From NCBI GenBank assembly GCA_019096065.1, contig JAGUCH010000006.1:2190001-2254000 (forward strand): a stretch of DNA of 64,000 nt, in the 5' to 3' direction. The notes beneath the pieces are model-generated. The model worked only from the letters and a program-made list of their open reading frames with translations. It was not told the DNA's origin and made no database searches. This DNA is from Paracyclopina nana. Lineage: Eukaryota; Arthropoda; Copepoda; Cyclopoida; Cyclopettidae. Within the stretch, counting starts at the first letter, position 1. Every line of letters starts with the position of its first letter. A program made the position numbers and the translations under genes. Of the stretch, positions 63,925 through 64,000 are shown piece after piece.

Positions 63925-64000
63925 ATAAAAAGAATTGCTACGATGGGGACTCCCTGGATGGATCCCAGGTCTCTGGGAGCTATATTATTTCTGATGATGA
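63925..64000 (+). CDS. Possible 5' part of an internal exon cut by the window edge
   Basis: TTTTCTATTTTGCAG ending at 63924 is a strong acceptor. Downstream sequence is more balanced in base composition than its surroundings and stays open to the edge. Read in the phase that needs one base from the previous exon, it gives KKNCYDGDSLDGSQVSGSY and then acidic residues, which looks protein-like. A second frame is also open, so the phase is uncertain. I do not recognise the family. If real, its upstream exons should lie in the gene-poor region or its first exon near 53.6 kb. Confidence 0.3.
   Translation, partial: MKRIATMGTPWMDPRSLGAILFLMM

Overview
The window is nuclear DNA of an animal. It is AT-rich, the genes are split by GT-AG introns of 59 bp to 7.8 kb, and the proteins are metazoan families (Wnt, amine GPCR, NPL4, SPOP-type BTB, importin-9). 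A protostome, most likely an arthropod and possibly a crustacean, fits best. The main clue is a two-gene unit resembling the Drosophila sloth1/sloth2 bicistron. The species cannot be fixed from the sequence.

Layout on the + strand unless noted: Wnt5 (854-10880, six coding exons, 7.8-kb first intron); a short-repeat minisatellite (12.1 kb); a pair of mitochondrial complex III assembly microproteins, UQCC5/SMIM4-like and UQCC6/BRAWNIN-like (14320-15281), with 14 nt between the two reading frames; a 12-kb gene-poor stretch rich in hairpin MITEs and tRNA-derived repeats; a histamine-H1-like GPCR (27776-33625, seven coding exons); then a dense block with NPL4 (35218-37131), a SPOP-like MATH-BTB gene (37439-38675), a membrane-anchored five-LNR protein (39855-41145), GTPBP10 on the - strand (42443-41183) and importin-9 (42898-49145, eleven exons). 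The last 15 kb shows no recognisable gene except a possible exon at the right edge; it may be intergenic or part of a very large intron.

The genes are not one pathway. UQCC5 and UQCC6 act together in complex III assembly. GTPBP10 and importin-9 are divergent across 454 bp and probably share a promoter region, while GTPBP10 and the LNR gene converge with 37 bp between stop codons. Several genes have a splice-acceptor-like site just upstream of the ATG, so they have either 5'UTR introns or spliced-leader trans-splicing.

All exon models were assembled by eye from reading frame, splice consensus and remembered family similarity. No alignment or search was run.
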